Assembly (NCBI GenBank): GCA_903813345.2
Contig: CAIIXF020000011.1
Span: 935,001 to 999,000 of the forward strand
DNA: 64,000 nucleotides
Reading direction: 5' to 3'
Origin: Owenia fusiformis
Taxonomy: Eukaryota > Annelida > Polychaeta > Sabellida > Oweniidae
The notes beneath the pieces are model-generated. The model had not been told where the DNA came from, did not search any database, and saw only the letters and a list, made by a program, of their open reading frames with translations. Positions within the stretch are counted from its first letter, which is position 1. Every line of letters begins with the position of its first letter. The position numbers and the translations under genes were made by a program. This document shows, piece by piece, positions 10,339 to 22,931 of the stretch.

Positions 10339-10805
10339 TACAGTAGAAATTTTGTAAATGAAATGCTTTTGGTGCCACAAAAAGTGCTCCACTTGTGAGG
10401 TGTTTCACTTACAGAGGTTCATTAACTTGGAGTCAACGGGCCATAAGACTTTAAAAATCCCTTCCACGTGTGAGGTGTTCCACTTACAAAGGTTCATTAA
10501 CTTGGAGTCAAAGGGCCATAAGACTTTAAAAATCTGTTCCACTTGTGAGCTGTTCCACTTACAGAGGTTCATTAACTTGGAGTCAAAGGCCACCCGACTT
10601 AAAATATCTGTTCCACTTGTGAGGTGTTCCACTAACAGAGGTAAAAGAGCCACAGGACTTTAAAAATCTGTTTCACTTGTGAGCTGTTCCACTTCCAGAG
10701 GTTCATTAATTTGGAGTCAAAGGGCCACGGGACTTTAAACATCTGTTCCACTTTGGTGGTGTTCCACTTACAGAGGTGTTTCACTTAGCAGTTTCTACTA
10801 TTGTA
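10339..10805. mobile_element. MITE-like element with 77-bp internal repeats
   Basis: Starts tacagtagaaattttgtaa and ends cagtttctactattgta, weakly inverted and related to the acagtaaaacctgt family. Inside, five to six units of 60-78 bp begin ttccacttgtgaggtgttcc and contain ttcattaacttggagtcaa. ORFs across it are repeat translations. Confidence 0.65.
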
Positions 10806-11698
10806 TTGTATTGTATATTTATTTACCTCTAATTAATAGAGAGTTACAATAGTTTAAATACATTAAAGTGTAATATAAATGCAACTACTGTATATTGAAA
10901 CCTCCAGCTGCAGTAGTTTTGGGCATGCTGGGTTGATTACAAACTGGCAATTGCAATTTTAGAATTTTCAGTTACAATAGGATTCAAAGCAATTATTTTT
11001 CTTGAATAATAAATATTATGAGTAGATAAAGTTGTAAATAATTGTAGTTGTAATAATTCTATTTACTCCGATAATAATTGTGAATAAAAACTGTCACAAA
11101 TGGAATTTCAGTCAAGTTTGTTAAAATTGGCTTTCTGTTATCATCAAAGTTTATTATTAACGGTAATTAAAACATAGTTAAAGAAAAATATAATTCTCAT
11201 GAATATGGTGGCATTAACTGACATTTACTGACATCTTACTGACATCACTAAAGGTTGCACTTGACTGGATACAAACCAAGATTTTATAGTCTAATGTCAA
11301 TGCCCTTAGATACTGTCAATAGATGGCGAAGAATTCATTGGGTTTAATTATACAAGGGTCGATCCAGATATTCTGATAAAAATGCTCTCATTTCTTTATT
11401 TTTGGAAGTTATTACTTGTAATTTGGACAGACAAAAGATAATTTGTATACTTTAACATGTAAAAATTACCTAGAATTCTCCAAAGATATATTTCAATGAA
11501 ATGAGGCAAAGCCTCGTTTGGTTGAATAAATGAGGAATAACAAGATAGAGAACCTTGTACCCAGTAGAAAAAGGGGAGCAAACACTTTATTTTTTAAGTC
11601 CAGTTCATTGTTCTCCAAATTGTGCAGGGACTGCTAAACAAAAAATTGATTTGCCAGAGCCTTATGGAGTTATGAGTCCTTTAGCCATCTTTAACTAA

Positions 11699-11963
11699 CT
11701 GTCAGACTGGGTCAGCATACTTATGCCTTGGTCACATATGCTCCGATCCATCGGCCGGCGCCCGGCCAATTGAGTGTTTTATTCAATATTGTATTCAATT
11801 TTGAACAAAATACTCAATCGGCCAGGCGCCGTAGTGAAAATTGGAGCAAATGTGACCAAGGCATTACTGCGTTGTGTTCGGGCTTGACGTTGACCTCAAT
11901 GCATTTTCTAGTGGCTGTACAGTCGAAGCCACGCAGTAAGGATGCAGCATCAGTCTGACGGAC
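11699..11963. mobile_element. Outer palindromic MITE interrupted by a second MITE
   Basis: Left arm cagactgggtcagcatac and right arm (as reverse complement) cagactgatgctgcatcc are similar. The match continues through ttactgcgt once the nested element at 11724-11863 and one TTA are removed. Confidence 0.75.
11724..11863. mobile_element. 140-bp MITE inserted at TTA
   Basis: Ends are TGCCTTGGTCACA and its exact inverse, flanked on both sides by TTA (11721-11723 and 11864-11866). Internal arms ggccggcgcccggcc, aattgagtgttttatt and their near-inverses extend the palindrome. A 3-bp TTA duplication is what PIF/Harbinger-type transposition leaves, so that class is inferred. Confidence 0.85.
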
Positions 11964-13253
11964 CCTTACTTATTGTGAGAATGGCAATCCTGAGGCTTAT
12001 TGACACCTTGACTTATTATTTTTACCCTGAGAATCACCACTAAGCAGTTCAATACTACACTCTGAGTACATCGAATGATTTAAGGAGTTTGATACAGAAA
12101 ATATACTCACCAGGCCTCAACTGTTGCTTTTTGGCTTTTTGATGTATACTGTATGTAGATATAATTATTATTATTGCAGTATTGTTCCTTATTTAAAAGA
12201 AGTTATTTTACTAACTCAAAATCTTCTATATTTTAAGAGTATAGATTAATCCCTTCAACATTTGCAAAGGGTAGCACTGTTATTGAAAGCAACAATATTA
12301 AAGATGTCATATGACGTAAATGATGTCAAGTTGGCAGTTCGTTGAACTTGTACTTGGAGATTATCCGATGACATATTGACAGCCTGTCATTCAACTAATT
12401 GTGGTCTAGCGAAAGCAGAGATGAAATAAGTCCAGACTTCTTTATTGGCTTACAACAAGCGAGCTATCTCCGACTTGTCCATCCTTCGTTCTGTCCTTAC
12501 TTTGTGTGTCCTTTCCTTCGATCATTAACATTTTTTTTCATTTAAAAGTTTATTGCAATGATTCAAAACTGGTTTGCAAATGAGAAGATTTAACATTGAT
12601 CGGTTGAGTAAATGCTTCTGAGTAGTCCAGTAGACTCAACCAAACATGCATATTACATTTCAACTAATGTTTTGAAGAAAAGAAAAATACATTTGAAATT
12701 TAATTTTTAGACACTTAGCATTTCACTGTCTCAAAGTCGATCATTAACATGAAAACTTTAATTCATGATTAAGTCAGTGCCCATATGCATTTTTTTATGA
12801 GTTACATATGATTAGTTTCAACTTCTTATTGTGTCTTCTTTCTGACAAATCAGCATTAAACACCATAAATACTCACCGTCCAAAATGTTCTATTTATTGG
12901 GTCAAAAAATGGCCATTCATTCCCCTGCAGCTAACAAATGTTGAACATAAGCTGCTATGGCGATTTCAGAGGTGTATCAGTCATCTGTGAAATAGTCATC
13001 AATTCTTGTAATTAGTACTATTTTATGTCTGGATTCTGGATGACCTCGTTTCTCACAATATGTCACATATCGTACGTACATGTACATGTATCTACAAAAG
13101 TCATTGACATCTACAGTTATAGTGTACCACTAAATAGAATGTCTATGGTACCTAAAAATACTGTTCTATTTTCTCATATTGTTTTGAATCAATGGTTAAC
13201 TAAATAGAATATCCATGGTACCTCAAGATAGTTTTCTGAAATCGTTTTGAATT

Positions 13254-13973
13254 AATGGTTTACTAGTTGTTGCAGTGTTCTAATTTTGAGGTGTTCCACT
13301 ATGAAGGCGTTACATTTTGGAGGTATTCTATTGGAAGTGTTTCCATTTGGAGGTATTCCACTTTCCAAATGAAATGTCCCACTTACAACGGTGTTCCACT
13401 TTGGAGGTGTTGCACTATGGAGGTGTTCCACTTTGGAGGTGTTCCACTTTGGAGGTGTTCCACTTTGGAGGTGTTCCACTTTTGTGGGATTTTACTTCCA
13501 AGGTGTTCCACTTTGGAGGTGTTCCACTTTGGAGGTGTTCCACTTTGGAGGTGTTCCACTATGGAGGTGTTCCACTTTGGAGGTGTTCCACTTTTGTGGG
13601 ATTTTACTTCCAAGGTGTTCCACTTTGGAGGTGTTCCACTTTTGTGGGATTTTACTTCCAAGGTGTTCCACTTTTGAGGTGTTCCACTTTGGAGGTGTTC
13701 CACTATGGAGGTATTCCACTTTGGAGGTGTTCCACTTTGGAGGTGTTCCACTTTTGTGGGATTTTACTTCCAAGGTGTTCCACTTTGGAGGTGTTCCACT
13801 TTGGAGGTGTTCCACTTTTGTGGGATTTTACTTCCAAGGTGTTCTACTTTGGTGGGGTTCCACTATGGAGGTCTCTCCACATTTGGTGGTTTTCCACTTG
13901 TTTGGTGTTTTGGTGGGACTTCACTTTGGAGTAAGTCCACTTACAGAGGTGTTCCATTTGACAGGTTTTACTG
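13254..13973. repeat. 17-bp minisatellite with higher-order units, ending in a MITE terminus
   Basis: About 40 copies of ggaggtgttccacttt-like units. A longer variant containing tgtgggattttacttccaa is interspersed at about 13483, 13594, 13645, 13754 and 13819. The array closes with gttccatttgacaggttttactg, the acaggttttactg terminus shared with the elements at 22.7-25.9, 43.7 and 63.9 kb. The long overlapping ORFs on both strands come from the repeat. Confidence 0.92.
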
Positions 13974-13999
13974 CTCGTTTATTACTATGAACTTAATTG

Positions 14000-15420
14000 T
14001 TAGAATATAATGTCACTATAATCAAATTCTCAATCTTTTACCATGGCCTAATTAAAAGCATATAATATGACTATTATCAGAATTAGGATCTGGTAATTAC
14101 CTTTTGAGACTATCATTATATACAATGTCATCTGAATGTGAAACCTTGATATGAATTGATATGGCTTTGCAATTGTCTTTTGAAGTTCACCATTCATTAA
14201 AGGTCATTTACCCTGTACTCACAAAGTCACATGGGAATTTTATCAGCATGTGCCAGTTTTACTATTTTGATATCATTCATTCAAAAATTAGAGTGTTATT
14301 GTGCTGATGGTAATCACTCTGGTATTTTTTGACATTTTTTTATACTGTTGATTAAGATTTTTGTCTTTTTTTAAATATTGAAATCTAGCTGTAGTTTAAT
14401 TTTTATGCTTTATTCACTTAATTGTTGACTAATATGTCATTGTTCTGACGTCAGAGTGTTATAAAAGTCATCTATATTTTTCAATTCTGCATTTATAGAT
14501 GTCACTGTAGTAAAATACTCCATTAATTAAGGGAAAGCTGAACCATTATCAATGTGTGGTAGAGACCATTGCAAAAGTCAGTATGGGATATTTAAATATT
14601 TTAAAAGTTAGTGGGTACAAATAAACAGTCTGGGAATATGGATTATTTGTGTCACCCGCTTATTGTTAAATGCATATAGCTTGATAAATAAACAAATAAA
14701 TGAAAGTACCAATAATATAGATAAACACTTTTTAAAAACATTAAACAATGGAGATGTAATAGTAATAAAATACATGATTAATGCATTTGTACATGATTAA
14801 TTTAGAATTGTTTCCATCAATCTATTGCTATTTTACAATGCTCATAAATCATATACTCTTTGTCTAGACAAACCCATATATTGTTATCTAGTTTCGACAA
14901 ATAATACAATTGTATTAAAAATGTAGTTCCAGTTATTGGCACCTTGCAATTAGATATATGTTTAACAATAATAATATTAATATGTTTGATATTACCCCTT
15001 GTCCAAATTTTGTCTTTTTACAAAAAAAATACATTATACTTTTTTTTTTTCATTTTGACAATTCTGAAATTAAGTTGGTGGGTGACTGGGTGCAAACCTT
15101 CATAAATAGTTACCGTATATATAAAAATATGTTCCGAGAGTAAGAATTAGTATGCAGTGTATTGTTTATTTAAGTGAACAAATACTTATCCAGTAGTGGC
15201 CTGAAATATCAAATACTTATCAGTTGTAGAAACTCCCAATTTTGTTTTAGCAACGCCTAAAATTGTTATATTCAAATATTTCATAAAAGTGAGATTGAGA
15301 GATGTATGCAAATACCTTTTAACAAAAAAGTCAAAATTTCAAAAAAACTTGAAGAATCTTCTTCAATTGATTGTCATGAATAAAAGAGGGGTGATCAATA
15401 AGTAATGGGAGCTTTTTTAC
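14000..15420. other. No gene or clear repeat seen
   Basis: AT-rich intergenic DNA with short meaningless ORFs and homopolymer runs. Confidence 0.6.
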
Positions 15421-15424
15421 ACTT

Positions 15425-15580
15425 GTCACTTGTCACAGCATTCACCTAAATTTTAAAAACAGGCTCATGCACTCACCTGAAAATTCATTTTCACCCACTC
15501 GATAATGAGAAAATCATAATTTGACTTGTTCTGATTTGGATTGTGAAAATGAAAATTTTGCACCCATTTGAGAAAATATT
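15425..15580 (+). repeat. Left partner of a dispersed inverted repeat
   Basis: Contains ttttaaaaacagg, cactcacctgaaaattca and gataatgagaaaatcat. The reverse complement of 17195-17345 gives matching strings in the same order. The two copies lie in opposite orientation, 1.6 kb apart. Confidence 0.65.
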
Positions 15581-16239
15581 GTTGGGAGAATGCTGCTTGT
15601 ATACACAGATACATTGTTCAGTAAGTTCAATGTATTTTTAAAAAAATTGAATGGAAAACAATATGTATAAACATGTACACAATAATGAGTACTATAATAT
15701 TTAACACATTTTCTATAAATCACACACTGGCATGTAACAGGTGGCATGCTTCTTGAGCCTATAGCCAAAAAGGAAACGACAAATTAGATAATTATTAATA
15801 GTGTGTTAAGAATTATAAATAAAAAATTGCTTATTTGATTTACAATCCTTACAAACTGATTTATTTATCAAAGACTAAATTAAGTAAGGTTAAAATATGA
15901 AGTTTACCTATATTCGTTAAAAATAAACACAACATCTAAAAGTGCATTTTTTCATTACCATTTAGATATTGATTGTAGGCTTTATGCGTACTAACAGTTT
16001 TCAAAATTATTTTGTCAGATTCCATACCAATTAGCACAGAATTAGAATTATTGATTTACGTGTTTGTTTAATAAAAGTTATTGATTTAAGGGATGGTGTC
16101 CAGCTACCAACACTCATGAAAGAATGTAGTAGGTTTTTAAAGGGGGATGGGTGGGGGTTGGGGATGGGTGTAATTGATGATTTCGTCAGCTATGAGTGTT
16201 GATTTTTTGTCACCACTTCAATTCATGACATATTGTTAG

Positions 16240-16335
16240 GTGTCATTTTGGACGGTATTCCGCAGTTTGAGTTCATTGCTTAGTGTTCAGCAGTTGATGT
16301 TCGGCATCTGTAACAAATGGTAGGTGGTGATATTT
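16240..16335 (+). mobile_element. Partial copy of the ggtggtgaca MITE family
   Basis: Right-half similarity to 35120-35261: gttcagcagttgatgttcgg, then acaaatggtaggtggtga. The left half is degraded. Confidence 0.55.
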
Positions 16336-16439
16336 TGCCTTGTTTGAATATATGAAGAGTGAGCACAATTTATTGGTTCACAACCCACCCAAAAATATCT
16401 TCCATACATTACTGAATACTACTGTACATCTAGATGGCC

Positions 16440-16645
16440 ATTTTAATTTGTTGGACCCGCCAAATTGTTAAAGTTTGCCAAATTAAGTAGCCACCAAATT
16501 CATTATTTCATATTTCACTCGTAAATGTGTATGGTATATACATTTCAATATTGCAAGTCCGCCAAATCAAGTAGTCGCCAAATATTCAAAACAGCAAATC
16601 GCCAAAATACAGGTAGCATCAAATTTAGAAGAAGTACAGTAGGTA
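16440..16645. mobile_element. Decayed relative of the 59.7-kb transposon
   Basis: Repeats of gccaaattaagtag and cgccaaat plus a terminal gtacagtaggt resemble the right part of 59672-60151. No intact inverted ends. Confidence 0.5.
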
Positions 16646-17194
16646 ATACCTTACCTGAAAAAAATGAAAAACAAAGAAACCTGCTCACAATGGTACTTCA
16701 TTCGGATTAAATTCAATTTATAAAATGTTTTTTCTAATAAATCATTTTAGAAATCATATTGAGGAGAATTATGAGAGAGTGATAATATATAAAAAAGGTT
16801 TATGTGATGGGGCATGTTGACACTCAGATATAAGCTTCATAATCGTAGATTTTATTACATTTAGAATGTGAATATAATGTAATATTAAAATAAAACTTTT
16901 TTTGTGTGTTTTCTTTTGGCAATAAATTGAAAAAAAATCATATTAAGGAATTAGAAAGTATGGTACTCGCAAAAAGGTACAAGGGTTTGCAATAGCTTCG
17001 AAATAACTTCTGCAGAACTTTTTTAGATGTTTGTAGTCAGCAGGTTAATGAGGGAAACGGAAGGTAAAGAATTATATAATAATACCAAAACAGGAAAATG
17101 CAGATCATGATTTCATGCAATATGATCAAAATTCAAATTGAATTTTCTGAAAATTAAAATGGCAAAAAAATTGAATATAACACATTGTTTTCTA

Positions 17195-17345
17195 TAGGAC
17201 TTTTTCTCTGATGGGTGCAAAAATTCTCATTTTCACAATAATTGATCAAGGTATGCCAATTTTCCATGATTTTTCTCATTTTGAAATGGGTGCAAATGGA
17301 TTTTCAGGTGGGTTCTGTTTTTAAAATCTCAGGTGGGTGTTTCAA
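17195..17345 (-). repeat. Right partner of a dispersed inverted repeat
   Basis: Holds tgggtgcaaatggattttca and caggtgggttctgtttttaa, the inverse of the block at 15425-15580. The interval between them could be one element, but no transposase was seen. Confidence 0.65.
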
Positions 17346-17494
17346 CCACTTGCTTTAATGCTAGGGAGATCACTGTTACACTAATTGTAATATTGTATAC
17401 AACGTACTTATGTTATAAATTATCTTGTCAGATTTGTAAACAATGGATGTTTACAATAAAAGTACCTCTGTGAGTGTTTTATAGGCAGCATCAA

Positions 17495-18590
17495 ATGTAT
17501 TAACCAATAAGGGGAGGGGTGGTAATGTTCTTGTTGTAATGGGGGGAGGTAATGTACTTGTTGTGATGGGGGGTAGTGTATATGTTGCAATGGGGGGTGG
17601 TAATGTACTTGTTGTGATGGGGGGTAGTGTATATGTTGCAATGGGGGGGAGGTAATGTACTTGTTGCAATAGGGGGGTAATGTACTTGTTGTGATGGGGG
17701 GGTAGTGTATTTGTTACAATGGGGGGTAATGTACTTGTTGCAATGGGGGGTAATGTACTTGTTGCAATAGGGGGGTAATGTACTTGTTGCAATAGGGGGG
17801 TAATGTACTTGTTGCAATTGGGGGGTAATGTACTTGTTGCAATAGGGGGTAATGTACTTGTTGCAATGGGGGGTAATGTACTTGTTGCAATAGGGGGGTA
17901 ATGTACTTGTTGCAATAGGGGGTAATGTACTTGTTGCAATAGGGGGTAATGTACTTGTTGCAATAGGGGGTAATGTACTTGTTGCCATGGGGGGTAATGT
18001 ACTTGTTGCAATAGGGGGGTAATGTACTTGTTGCAATAGGGGGTAATGTACTTGTTGCAATAGGGGGTAATGTACTTGTTGCAATAGGGGGTAATGTACT
18101 TGTTGCAATAGGGGGGTAATGTACTTGTTGCAATAGGGGGTAATGTACTTGTTGCAATAGGGGGTAATGTACTTGTTGCAATAGGGGGTAATGTACTTGT
18201 TGCAATAGGGGGTAATGTACTTGTTGCAATAGGGGGTAATGTACTTGTTGCAATAGGGGGTAATGTACTTGTTGCAATAGGGGGTAATGTACTTGTTGCC
18301 ATGGGGGGGTAATGTACTTGTTGCAATAGGGGGTAATGTACTTGTTGCAATAGGGGGGTAATGTACTTGTTGCAATAGGGGGTAATGTACTTGTTGCAAT
18401 AGGGGGTAATGTACTTGTTGCAATAGGGGGGTAATGTACGTGTTGCAATAGGGGGTAATGTACTTGTTGCAATAGGGGGTAATGTACTTGTTGCAATACG
18501 GGGTAATGTACTTGTTGCCATGGGGGGGTAATGTACTTGTTGTAATGGGGGTGGAGGTAATGTTCTTGTTGCAATTCTTTATATTTCACT
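17495..18590. repeat. G-rich 24-25-bp minisatellite, about 42 copies
   Basis: Unit taatgtacttgttgcaata followed by a run of four to seven G, the G-run varying between copies. The left end is more divergent (tgatgggg, tagtgtatatgttgcaatg). All G-runs are on the + strand. The minus-strand frames stay open throughout (ATSTLPPI, CNKYITPY and LQQVHYPL repeats) purely because of the unit composition. Confidence 0.96.
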
Positions 18591-18599
18591 TGACATAAG

Positions 18600-20060
18600 A
18601 CTATTCGCACTTTTATTTTAGTTTTCGGTTTCATTTCATGAAGACCTGGGTCCTGTGTTTGTCTGATTTTACTCACGATTACAATCACTATCATCAGGTA
18701 TCATAATAAATTATTTCACAATTTGTTGAAACTGTATTAATCTTTGAGTATGTAAATGCAGTTAATGGTAGCTTAAAGTCCAATGTATACAAATAAACAA
18801 AGAAGGTTCAATTCATGGACTTTGAGATTTGTGGACTTTTGGCACCAATTAATTCTGACATTTGATTATCAAAGTTGTTTATTGTCATATAAGTGTGGTA
18901 CATCTGTTAACCCAGAATTTATAAGGATTAAATTGTGAATTATACAAATATTTTGAAATTTAATTTGATATTGTAAACAGATATTAAGATTTTCATCCAT
19001 GATTTTTCTGTAGTTCTTCCTAAATTGTATAAACATGATTGCGAAAATGTTATATTTTGATCAACATCGGGATATGTGAAATGAGAATCTTAGCCCTACA
19101 TCTAGGAGTTAAAAAACACTTGTTATCTTTAATTTGATAACAGTTGCAATAATGAATAAATCGACATGCTGTCAAGGCTGAGTCTTCAAGAGTTCAAGAT
19201 TTACTGATCTTTTGTGCCATGGTTCATAATCCAATGTTCATATTTTACAGATCCAAGCAGGGGAAAATCTATTTTAGTTTTGGGGTTGTTGAATGAATTA
19301 TACAGGGTGTCAAAGAAGTCCTGTCCCCCCCCCTGCTCTACAGCCAAAAAAAATAGATGAAATAAATAGTTAAATAGAAATAAATAGTTCAATGGTAAAT
19401 ATATACCAAGTTTTCTAATAAATCAGAAAACAATTTGAGGTTAGCAGGGTCAGAAGATTGAAATAAATATTGTCATTTTTTTGTAGTTTCTGTCAAAAGT
19501 TTTGAACATTTCCATTCATTCTGACCAAACCGCTTCTTATCTAATGTTTGTGTGGGATGCGTTTTTGAAAGTGGGTGTATGATTAGAGATTTTATATGCA
19601 ATCAATAGTTACCCGTTTACATGATTCCTCACATATTCCACTCTTTCTTTGTTCTATTTAAAAAGTTGTCTACTTCAACGTTATCTTGTTGACAATTTTC
19701 AAGAAGTAAATTCTCAAGAATTAAATATACTTTGTCTATATGCATATATATATGAGTCTATTTTTCTATTTTTTTTATTTTTTTCAAATAGTCTATTTAA
19801 ATAGTCTATTAGGTTTCGGACTGATTCCACGTACCCTATCTATTTCATCTCCAGGGTGAGGAGGGGGTAATAAGGACTTAAAACAAGAATTTGAAAAAGC
19901 TATTTAGCTGCTTCATATTCTTGTTGTTATGTCTGGTGGGCGTTAGCGGCTTCAATAAGACGTCACTTATTTTGGTTATTAAAGTCCTGATCTCATCTTT
20001 ATTCATAAAGGTCGAAAGGGCCTCATTGCGATTATTAATGACCACAGGAGACTTATAGTT
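18600..20060. other. No gene established
   Basis: AT-rich DNA. A 61-codon minus-strand ORF at 19878-20063 has protein-like composition but no recognised domain and no splice support. Confidence 0.5.
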
Positions 20061-20066
20061 CAAGTA

Positions 20067-20092
20067 GGGGGGGGGGGGGGGGGGGGGGGGGG
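20067..20092 (+). repeat. Poly-G tract of 26
   Basis: Uninterrupted G26. Exact length in such a tract is easily miscounted by sequencing. Confidence 0.9.
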
Positions 20093-21030
20093 CAATTCAA
20101 CGATCATCGACCAGTGTCGAAATATATTTAAGTTTGGATATTTCATCAAGGCTAACATATATTTTTATTATCTCCAAAGAAAACCACAGGACGAACATTA
20201 TTTCAGCTGATATTCCTCTTGAAACGTGGTGGATCTTAAAAATCTATAAGTGGGACTTCCTTTATAGAAGCTTTGAACTTAATTTACACTTCTTAATGCT
20301 GAAACTGATAGTTTATACATACATTTCAAGAAAAAAGGTATGTCAAAGAAGGTGTTAAGCCAAATATTGACCTGTAGCTCAGAAAAAATAAAAATTTTCG
20401 AATTTTCTCTCTTCAGTCCTTGTTTCCCCTATAAGTTTTTTGTAATTTTAACTCCAAAGGTTCATAAAGAGTTCATATTGTTGTTTCTAACTCCTAATCA
20501 GCTGTTGATATTATTTTTAGATTTTAGATCGAACATGTCTTTTTGCACGGGTTTATTTTATGAGTTTTTTGACCTTTTAAAATGTAGAATATACATAAAC
20601 AATTACAAATCTTTAAGATACATTCGAACATTACTGTATTCACGCCTTCTATAAACCTTCTATAAGACTAATTCATCTATACTTTTTAAACTGATTAAAT
20701 CAAAAAATGTATCCCTTTGGAGATTTACATTATGTGGATTAAATTCAGTTAACAAAAGATAAACTAAAACATAATTTACGAGAAGTAATGACTCAAGTCA
20801 ATGACTAGTAATTCTATTCTCTTAAAATCTGTTTTTACAGATTTTTTGTAACCGGATGACCAATGGGTGATAATAGACCATCATAATTAACACCAACATG
20901 CAATAACATAGTTTAATAGGTTAAAAACAGGAAATGCATTTTATGTAACATGTATTGTGATCATTAAGTAATATACATATACATATAAGCATGAATATCA
21001 AGTCAAGAATTCGTATATTCTGCCATTATA
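20093..21030. other. No gene established
   Basis: AT-rich. Short ORFs on both strands without recognisable families. Confidence 0.55.
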
Positions 21031-21034
21031 GTCT

Positions 21035-21290
21035 TGAACCCTATTGGTGAAATCTTGATCCCTGTTGGTAAAATCTTGATCCCTTTTGATTAAATCTTGA
21101 TCCCTGTTGGTAAAATCTTGATCCCTTTTGATTAAAACTTGATCCCTGCTGGTAAAACCTCAATCCCTGCTCCGGTAAAACCTTGATCCCTGATTTGGTA
21201 AAGTCATGATCCCTTTTGATCTTGATCCCTGCTGGTTAAATCTCGATCCCTGCTGGTAAAATCTTGAATTCTACTAGTAAATCAAAGAAA
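21035..21290. repeat. 21-24-bp tandem repeat, about 11 copies
   Basis: Degenerate units of taaaatcttgatccctgttg, alternating with ttttgattaaatcttgatcc. Confidence 0.9.
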
Positions 21291-22658
21291 CAAGGTTTGA
21301 TGTATATAGTGAGTCAAAAAAGGTAACGCCAAACAAATATTAATAACTCAGTCATTCAGCATTAGGATTAAAAGTCATACTTGGCACAATTCAACCTAAG
21401 TTGTTCAATGTTCTTTCAATCTACCAGGCTTTATTGGTTTTGTGGCAATTTTACAAAACATGCTCCAATGGTAAGATTACATAATAGCATTGTTAAAAAG
21501 AGATTGCATATTGTATTCTTAGATTTTAACTCTTAAAAACTTATTATCATATATTTTGACTTTGGGAGGAGTTGATCTCATTGAACAGAAGGTTCAATGT
21601 GAAGCTAATTTGACCCAGTCATCTACTTTATATAGGTGCTACAAAGTTGAGAATAGTTTTGAACTTAGGCATAAATCTTAAGTGAACATACTTTCTGACA
21701 AATTTCAATTTTCCTCTAACCCCTATGCACTAGTCATTGTGTTGATCAATTTCATTGTGTTGATCAATTTCTCCAAGCTCTGTCATTGGTTGAAAATGTC
21801 ACACCCATAAATTCTGAAATTAGAAATCAGAAATTATCAAATAATAGTTTTAGATATGGACAGGTAGTTCAAAGGCCATTGGTCAATGTTCAGTATGCAG
21901 GTACAAGTATTGATTCAAATATGCATAATGAATGATATGTTACTTAAGTTTAAGTTTCTTTATCTCTGTTTCATCAGACATATGCTTAGTATAAAGTTGA
22001 CTCGATTGTAAAATATTGAAGCAGAACTCAAAGAAAATATATGTCTTTTGATGTATTTATTTTAGTAAAAATTATTTTTACTTCAATCTTCACTCTGTTG
22101 ACCCTTGGGAGATATGTACAAGTTATGTATGCTTGTATATATCCCTGAGAATAAACCATATATCTGAAACCTACCAGTTAAAACATATATATCCCATACA
22201 TATATCTACTTATGTTCTCCCGACATTTCGAAATGTGTGAAAAATGAAATTATAAATTGAGTTTGAGAAAACGGAGAAATTGGACCACAACCGATATTTC
22301 TTCATGCCCCAGACCCCAAATATATTGTAAAAATACAAAATATGTGTTTTAAATCTAAATGTTGGCGTATAAAGCTTTTAATTGAAGGATTTTTTCGGTT
22401 CTTATAATTGTTATATGGAGTCAGTCATTAGTTATTACAAATTAAATAAACAAAATTGATTAAAGTAGGCCAAGCAGAATGAATATAGTGAATAAACTGA
22501 CTCAAAAAATTAATGATTTGCGTCATGAACACATTTTTAAAAGTACAAAATATAGGTTATCTGTAATTTGCATGTATTGTTGTAACGATTTTCAAATAGT
22601 GCTCTAACCCCACCTCTAAGGACATATGCACTACAGATAATATTTACCAATTTGCTAA

Positions 22659-22931
22659 TACTGTAGAACCTGTCTTAGTGCACACCTCTCTCTAGTGCTC
22701 AACCTTCATCCGCACATACTCTACTGATGTCTGTATAAATTGCCCTCTCTTAAATGGAACTAGATACCAGCAAAGCATAGCTAATACCATCAAACAGCCA
22801 TGGCTGGCATTTTTACAAAGTATATAGCAAAAATGGCAGCCTTTTTCAAAATGACCACCTTCTACCACCTGCCTACAGTTAACACATTTTTGTGGCTCAA
22901 TAGGTGTTTACTATACACAGGTTTTACTGTA
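22659..22931. mobile_element. MITE-like element of the acagtaaaacctgt family
   Basis: Left end tactgtagaacctgtcttag and right end cacaggttttactgta are inverted relatives. The interior has no ORF. It abuts the satellite-bearing element that follows. Confidence 0.6.

Noticed and set aside
13252-14010. Overlapping ORFs of 100 to 205 codons on both strands
   Set aside because: They are translations of the 17-bp minisatellite.
17451-18694. Three long minus-strand ORFs of 307 to 356 codons
   Set aside because: All three frames are open over the same 24-25-bp array and encode the unit in three registers; they are repeat artefacts.
19878-20063. 61-codon minus ORF as a gene
   Set aside because: Composition is protein-like, but there is no recognised family and no splice or promoter support, and the frame upstream is interrupted at the poly-G tract.
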